From contig JABGOU010000028.1 of the NCBI GenBank assembly GCA_018645325.1, positions 6,856 to 51,145 of the forward strand: a stretch of DNA of 44,290 bases, read 5' to 3'. Shown piece by piece: positions 41,519 through 44,290 of the stretch. Under the pieces are notes generated by a model. It saw nothing but the letters and a program-made list of their open reading frames with translations, did no database searches and had not been told where the DNA came from. The position numbers were made by a program, and so were the translations under genes. Origin of the DNA: Desulfobacula sp. (GTDB taxonomy: Bacteria > Desulfobacterota > Desulfobacteria > Desulfobacterales > Desulfobacteraceae). Positions within the stretch are counted from its first letter, which is position 1; the number at the start of each line of letters is the position of its first letter.

Positions 41519-41941
41519 ATGGGTCTATTAAAACGTGAAAATTTTTCTTCAGGGGCACCTTTTGAGGAAACAGTCGGATACAGCCGGGCAGTAAAGGTCG
41601 ATAATATGGTCTTTGTCGGGGGAACCACTTCCACCAATTCTAAAGGTATAGTGGAAGGGCCTGAAGACATCTATCTTCAAACAAAAATTAGTTTGAAGAA
41701 GATAGAAGATGTGCTTTTGGAGGCTGGTGCTGCTATAAGCGAGGTCATAAGAGTCAGGATATACGTTACAGATATCACCAGAGCCCAGGAGTGTCTTAAG
41801 GCATATTCGGAATTGTTTAAATCTGTAAAACCCGTAATAACCATGGCGGAAGTATCAGCCCTTGCAAGACCGGAACATTTGGTTGAGATAGAGGCTGACG
41901 CCATTATAGGGTCATATAAGGTTTCAAAATCCATTGGTTAA
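41519..41941 (+). CDS. RidA-family (YjgF/UK114) enamine/imine deaminase-like protein
   Basis: Protein of 140 residues. The family's conserved Arg and surroundings are seen in VSALARPEHLVEIEADAI, with the N-terminal YSRAVKVDNMVFVGGTT. RidA proteins hydrolyse reactive enamine/imine intermediates to keto compounds and ammonia. Beside a DAO oxidoreductase, whose product would be an imine, this is a logical next step. GAGGAG site, 8 nt spacing. Confidence 0.9.
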   Translation: MGLLKRENFSSGAPFEETVGYSRAVKVDNMVFVGGTTSTNSKGIVEGPEDIYLQTKISLKKIEDVLLEAGAAISEVIRVRIYVTDITRAQECLKAYSELFKSVKPVITMAEVSALARPEHLVEIEADAIIGSYKVSKSIG

Positions 41942-42048
41942 AAAAAGAGGCGATTGAAAAAATAAAGATGGATTGAAATTGATAATAACATCTTATTGAT
42001 ATCCTGCCATAACTTGAAACTAAAATTTTTTCTGGTTTGCATGCTATA

Positions 42049-42786
42049 ATGAAACCAATTCTAATCATACAGACAGGTGATATCTCTCTGGAATCCCCGT
42101 TATATTATGAAAAGAGAGGGGGGTATTATGAGATATTTACACGCACCGGTTGTTTAGAAGGACTGCCGGTAGAGCTTGTAAATGTTCCAGTCGGTGCACA
42201 GCTTCCCTCTTATACTAAGATATCTGCTGCAATCATTACCGGGTCTGCCGCCTTAATCAGCCAAAAATTAAAATGGAGTGAAACCTGCGCTGAATGGATA
42301 AGAAACACACTGCCGACAGGCCTTCCCATTTTGGGAATCTGCTACGGGCACCAGTTAATCGCACATGCTCTTGGCGGAACCATTGAAAAAAATCCCTATG
42401 GGCCGGAGTATGGGTCAATTAAAATCAAGCTGCTTCCGGAAGCAATGAGAGATCCGCTATTCAAAGAGGCACCAGTATCATTCCATTTACAGTCGGCTCA
42501 CTTAGAATCCGTAACAAAGCTACCTGTCGGAGCCACACTTCTTGCGCAAAATGAAAGAGGGGGGACAGAAGCGGTAAGGTATACCAAAACCTGTTGGGGG
42601 ATTCAGTTCCACCCGGAGTTCGACATTGAAGATATGAGGCTGTTTATCTCTGATCCCGATGAAGGTCTTAAATCTCTTGGAATAAATATTGATCGGCTGG
42701 TAGAGCAATTGCGCCCAACCCCCTTTGGACCTGTTCTGCTCAACAAGTTCACTAAACTGGTTGCAGAAGACGGGATCACTTTTTAA
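42049..42786 (+). CDS. Class I glutamine amidotransferase-like protein
   Basis: Protein of 245 residues from the ATG at 42049; a TTG at 42037 would add four. The catalytic Cys is in LGICYGHQLIAHALGG, and the His-Glu pair in WGIQFHPEFD, so the triad is complete. Members release ammonia from glutamine or hydrolyse gamma-glutamyl amides (such as PuuD in putrescine breakdown). No synthase partner is adjacent, so a gamma-glutamyl hydrolase role is as likely as ammonia supply. No good ribosome-binding site; a TATAAT string overlaps the start codon. Confidence 0.85.
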   Translation: MKPILIIQTGDISLESPLYYEKRGGYYEIFTRTGCLEGLPVELVNVPVGAQLPSYTKISAAIITGSAALISQKLKWSETCAEWIRNTLPTGLPILGICYGHQLIAHALGGTIEKNPYGPEYGSIKIKLLPEAMRDPLFKEAPVSFHLQSAHLESVTKLPVGATLLAQNERGGTEAVRYTKTCWGIQFHPEFDIEDMRLFISDPDEGLKSLGINIDRLVEQLRPTPFGPVLLNKFTKLVAEDGITF

Positions 42787-42893
42787 TACCCATATGGCAT
42801 TTATCGCTGCGGCTTTTAGAAAAGGCTGCTGTTTTTATTGAAATAGTCGAGTATAGGAATATATCAAACTTTATTTAATAGCAGGAGAATTCA

Positions 42894-43391
42894 ATGAGCT
42901 CAAAAAAACTTTTAAACGGAAAAAAAATACTTATTGTGGATGATGAGCCAGATGTCATCGAGTCTCTGGCCGAACTTTTAGATTTATGTAAAATAGAAAG
43001 TGCATCATCTTTTGAAGAAGGCAGGCACAAGCTGCAAACTGAGAGTTATGATATGGTAATCCTTGATATAATGGGTGTACAGGGATTTGAGCTGCTTAAG
43101 GTGGCAAACAGCCAGGGTATCCCGGCACTTATGCTCACAGCGAATGCTTTAAAAGTAGAAAACCTTAAGAAATCAATCGAAGAAGGAGCAGCTTATTTTG
43201 CACCAAAAGAAAAAATGATTGATATAGAACTCTTTGTTGCCGATATATTCGAGGCAATTGAAAATAAAAAAAATCCATGGATGAATCTATTGGATAGGCT
43301 GGGTGAGTTTTATGACAAAAGGTTTCAAAGATCTGACTGGCGGGAAAAAGAAGACGTTTTTCTAAAAAAATATATGGGAGGCAGAAAATAA
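42894..43391 (+). CDS. Stand-alone response regulator receiver protein
   Basis: Protein of 165 residues. Receiver domain about 10-128 with the acidic pair (LIVDDEPD), phospho-acceptor in MVILDIMGV, and Thr/Ala switch in LMLTANAL; the conserved Lys is in YFAPKEKM. A helical C-terminal tail (NLLDRLGEFYDKRFQRSDWREKEDVFLKKYM) has no DNA-binding domain, so it probably acts by protein contact. No kinase adjoins it. AGGAG site. Confidence 0.88.
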   Translation: MSSKKLLNGKKILIVDDEPDVIESLAELLDLCKIESASSFEEGRHKLQTESYDMVILDIMGVQGFELLKVANSQGIPALMLTANALKVENLKKSIEEGAAYFAPKEKMIDIELFVADIFEAIENKKNPWMNLLDRLGEFYDKRFQRSDWREKEDVFLKKYMGGRK

Positions 43392-43484
43392 CTACAACTT
43401 GTTTTGATCCCTGTTTTCATTTCTTAAAAATGGATTCAGACTCTGTATTTTTTATTCGTGAGGAAGGCAAGTACCCGGACTGGA

Positions 43485-43522
43485 TTAACCCCAGCGTTGC
43501 AGCGCTGGGGTTAAATGTTTTT
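43485..43522 (+). terminator. Intrinsic terminator
   Basis: Perfect 12-bp stem TTAACCCCAGCG / CGCTGGGGTTAA (43485-43496, 43503-43514) with a 6-nt loop, followed on the plus strand by ATGTTTTTTT. Best terminator in the window. It ends plus-strand transcription about 95 bp after the receiver gene; it also lies past the stop of the convergent TRAP gene. Confidence 0.85.
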
Positions 43523-43540
43523 TTAGACGTATCAATTTTA

Positions 43541-44290
43541 CTACATCATTTTAGATGGCAGCCACATTACCAGTTGTGGAAAAATCATTGCCAGTATTAA
43601 AACAAGCAATTGAATGATAATAAACGGGGGTGTTGCTTTCCAGATATCAATCATCTTGATCTCTTCGGGGACCACGCTTTTTAATAAAATCGATGCCCAG
43701 CCGAAAGGAGGGGTAAGATAAGCAACCTGCATGTTTAAAATAAACAGGATTGAAAACCAGATCTTATCGAAACCAAGTGCTTCTGCCACCGGTAAAAAAA
43801 TTGGAGCACAAATGAATACAATGGCGTAGTCGTCCATGAACATGCCGAATACAAATAAAATCACTTGCATCAAGATTAAAACCAACCATCGATTAAGCTC
43901 CCAATGGCCAAGCAGGTCTAATATTGCATCCTGCACCCCCACCATGGTATAAAAAATCCCGAATAAAATTGCCGGTAAGAAAATCCAGAGTGCCATACTG
44001 GTGATTTTGATCGTTTCAAAGCACGAATCTTTCATAATTTTAAAAGTTAATTTTCCATAAGCCGCGCATATGATGATTGATCCTACCACGCCTAAAGCTG
44101 CCGCTTCTGAAGGTGTGGCGATCCCCATAAAAATAGTGCCCAAAACCAAGATGACCAGAAGGGAAGGGGCGATCACTTCAGCCAGTGATTTCAGCTTAAG
44201 TTTTAACGAAAGGTTGCTTTTTCGTTCTGCTCGTGGGGCAAAATTCGGCTGTAAATGTGCCCTAATCACGATATAGACAATATAAAGAAA
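43541..44290 (-). CDS. TRAP transporter large permease (DctM type), partial
   Basis: C-terminal part of a TRAP dicarboxylate-type large permease; the frame is open to the window edge (reading FLYIVYIVIRAHLQP at 44290), so the N-terminal 40 percent or so is outside. Marks: IATPSEAAALGVVGSII, FGMFMDDYAIVFICAPIFLPVA and LTPPFGWASILLKSVVP. About seven membrane segments remain in view. TRAP systems import organic acids, taurine, sulfonates and similar compounds with a periplasmic binding protein; that and the small permease are expected beyond the window. Confidence 0.9.
   Translation of the reverse strand, partial: FLYIVYIVIRAHLQPNFAPRAERKSNLSLKLKLKSLAEVIAPSLLVILVLGTIFMGIATPSEAAALGVVGSIIICAAYGKLTFKIMKDSCFETIKITSMALWIFLPAILFGIFYTMVGVQDAILDLLGHWELNRWLVLILMQVILFVFGMFMDDYAIVFICAPIFLPVAEALGFDKIWFSILFILNMQVAYLTPPFGWASILLKSVVPEEIKMIDIWKATPPFIIIQLLVLILAMIFPQLVMWLPSKMM

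Noticed and set aside
1-44290. CRISPR arrays, tRNA or rRNA genes, prophage structural genes, integrases
   Set aside because: Looked for regular direct repeats, cloverleaf-like strings and typical phage or integrase motifs; none found.

Overview
The window looks like a chromosomal segment of a strictly anaerobic, low-to-moderate GC bacterium of the sulfate-reducing Desulfobacteraceae type (Desulfobacula/Desulfobacter-like). This is inferred from gene content: a glycyl radical enzyme with its activase, a stand-alone MetV, a corrinoid-type methyltetrahydrofolate methyltransferase, polyferredoxin-like proteins, a TRAP carrier and a small gene with an in-frame UGA that looks like a selenoprotein. 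I see no rRNA, tRNA, CRISPR array, replication origin or intact insertion sequence.

Layout. 0-3.5 kb: a PAS-GAF-PAS hybrid histidine kinase and a VapBC toxin-antitoxin pair. 3.8-7 kb: a PflA-type radical SAM activase and a glycyl radical enzyme that keeps the active-site residues of trans-4-hydroxy-L-proline dehydratase (HypD). 7-18.4 kb: two complete, divergently transcribed dipeptide/oligopeptide ABC transporters, each with a strong hairpin between binding-protein and permease genes. 18.4-22.6 kb: a LysR regulator, an AzlCD exporter, a TrmB-like regulator and a LysE-type exporter. Together with HypD these suggest uptake and breakdown of (hydroxyproline-containing) peptides with export of surplus amino acids. 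A MITE-like element lies exactly at the azlD stop codon and a perfect 21-bp inverted repeat lies after the LysE gene.

22.7-25.5 kb: phage-shock genes pspABC with a matching sigma-54 promoter, and divergent pspF. 25.5-27.7 kb: a promoter, palindromic operator-like sites and a long structured leader ahead of ferredoxin-ferredoxin-metV; convergent to these is the putative small selenoprotein with a SECIS-like hairpin. 27.7-31.7 kb: gpt, argG, two small unknowns and an EmrE/DMT-type transporter. 31.7-35.6 kb is a decayed accessory zone: ABC-F relics, gene fragments, an amphi-Trp protein, an AT-rich lone DNA methyltransferase, an orphan protein and the N-terminal stub of a YdcZ-type transporter.

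35.6-44.3 kb: methyltetrahydrofolate methyltransferase, an MscS channel, then a compact same-strand group: a BFD-type [2Fe-2S] protein with an unusual N-terminal domain, a DAO-family FAD oxidoreductase, a tandem-domain microcompartment shell protein (BMC-T), a MurR/RpiR regulator, a RidA protein and a class I glutamine amidotransferase, followed by a lone receiver protein and (opposite strand) a TRAP permease running off the window. The lone BMC-T with amine-oxidising and imine-handling genes is the best candidate here for an undescribed system. The small selenoprotein and the structured leader are the next strongest observations.
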